DNA from: an uncultured Lachnospiraceae bacterium
GTDB taxonomy: Bacteria > Bacillota > Clostridia > Lachnospirales > Lachnospiraceae
Length of the DNA: 12,979 nt
Direction: 5' to 3'
Assembly (NCBI GenBank): GCA_910577655.1
Contig: CAJTOW010000110.1
Coordinates: 1 to 12,979 of the forward strand
Each line of letters opens with the position of its first letter. Positions within the stretch are counted from its first letter, which is position 1. The notes under the pieces were generated by a model. It ran no database searches. It saw only the letters and a list, made by a program, of their open reading frames with translations, and was not told where the DNA came from. Made by a program: the position numbers and the translations under genes. Shown piece by piece: positions 12,650-12,979 of this stretch.

Positions 12650-12979
12650 ATGGGAATGGAATACAGTCTGGAAAAGTACACCCATCAGCCCCCAGCAGCC
12701 CGCATCCGCATCACCGAGTCTGTCAGCCGGTTCCGGCTCCACCTGGCGATCCACGACAAGAGCCCCAACACCATTGACAAATACATACGGGACGTGAAGA
12801 AATTTCTGGAATTCAACCAGGGCGGCCCCCTGGACCATGCCGCCGTGGCCCGCTACCGCGCCCATCTGGTGACCTCCTACAAGCCCACCAGCGTCAATTC
12901 CATGCTGGCGGCCCTTAACAGCTACCTGGAATTCATGGGCCAGAAGGACTGTTGCGTAAGCCTTTTGCGGATCCAGCGG
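12650..12979 (+). CDS. Tyrosine recombinase/integrase, N-terminal part (runs off the window)
   Basis: The first 110 codons are present and open to the window edge; the catalytic domain with its Arg-His-Arg-Tyr residues lies outside. What is visible fits the SAM-like core-binding domain of tyrosine recombinases: ESVSRFRLHLAIHDKSPNTI (a first helix and the SPNTI turn), DKYIRDVKKFLEF, then AAVARYRAHLV, PTSVNSMLAALNSYLEF, the usual second helix pair. Such proteins cut and rejoin DNA at specific sites, in integration, excision or inversion. AAGGAG (12636-12641), 8 nt before the ATG, fixes the start. Codon use favours C-ending codons more than the fab genes, which together with the AT-rich flank suggests separate history. 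Which element it serves cannot be told here. Confidence 0.85.
   Translation, partial: MGMEYSLEKYTHQPPAARIRITESVSRFRLHLAIHDKSPNTIDKYIRDVKKFLEFNQGGPLDHAAVARYRAHLVTSYKPTSVNSMLAALNSYLEFMGQKDCCVSLLRIQR

Noticed and set aside
12473..12865. Minus-strand 130-residue frame opposite the recombinase
   Set aside because: Antisense to the recombinase core-binding domain and lacks a ribosome site or recognisable domain.

Overview
The window reads as a chromosomal segment of a Gram-positive, spore-forming Firmicute, most likely of the Lachnospiraceae / Clostridium cluster XIVa type. The reasons are strong purine-rich Shine-Dalgarno sites, a clostridial acc/fab arrangement, the sporulation pair spmA-spmB, and a phospho-alpha-glucosidase/PTS sugar locus. 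The species call is inference; no rRNA or marker gene is present.

Left part (1-5260, plus strand): the distal end of a type II fatty-acid synthesis cluster. fabZ (dehydratase) is followed by accC (biotin carboxylase) and by one long gene that fuses both carboxyltransferase subunits, AccD then AccA. The two halves are joined by a linker built from about five tandem 12-residue repeats. Next comes a flavin-dependent FabK/nitronate-monooxygenase-like protein with a C-terminal cysteine cluster. The biotin carrier AccB and the condensing enzymes are not in the window and presumably lie upstream.

Middle part (5261-8040, plus strand): spmA and spmB overlap by 4 bp and have a sigma-E-like promoter candidate upstream. 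An intergenic stretch with stacked hairpins follows. Then a FabT-like MarR regulator with its own promoter and a possible operator, closely followed by a small lipoprotein with a GerMN-like domain. A long bidirectional terminator closes this part. The FabT-like gene suggests that control of the fatty-acid genes is encoded at the distal end of the cluster.

Right part (8061-12110, minus strand): an alpha-glucoside (maltose-type) utilisation unit. Transcription runs from an RpiR-family regulator to a PTS IICB permease and then to a GH4 6-phospho-alpha-glucosidase. The permease would import and phosphorylate the disaccharide, the GH4 enzyme would cleave the 6-phosphate product, and the regulator would sense a phosphosugar through its SIS domain. 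No IIA domain is encoded here, so a shared IIA elsewhere is implied.

Right edge (12111-12979): an AT-rich, mostly non-coding stretch holding a 23-codon small ORF with an excellent ribosome site, promoter-like sequences, and a 36-codon ORF that may be a gene remnant. An abrupt shift to GC-rich sequence leads into the first 110 codons of a tyrosine recombinase that runs off the window. This looks like the border of an integrated or recombinase-associated element.
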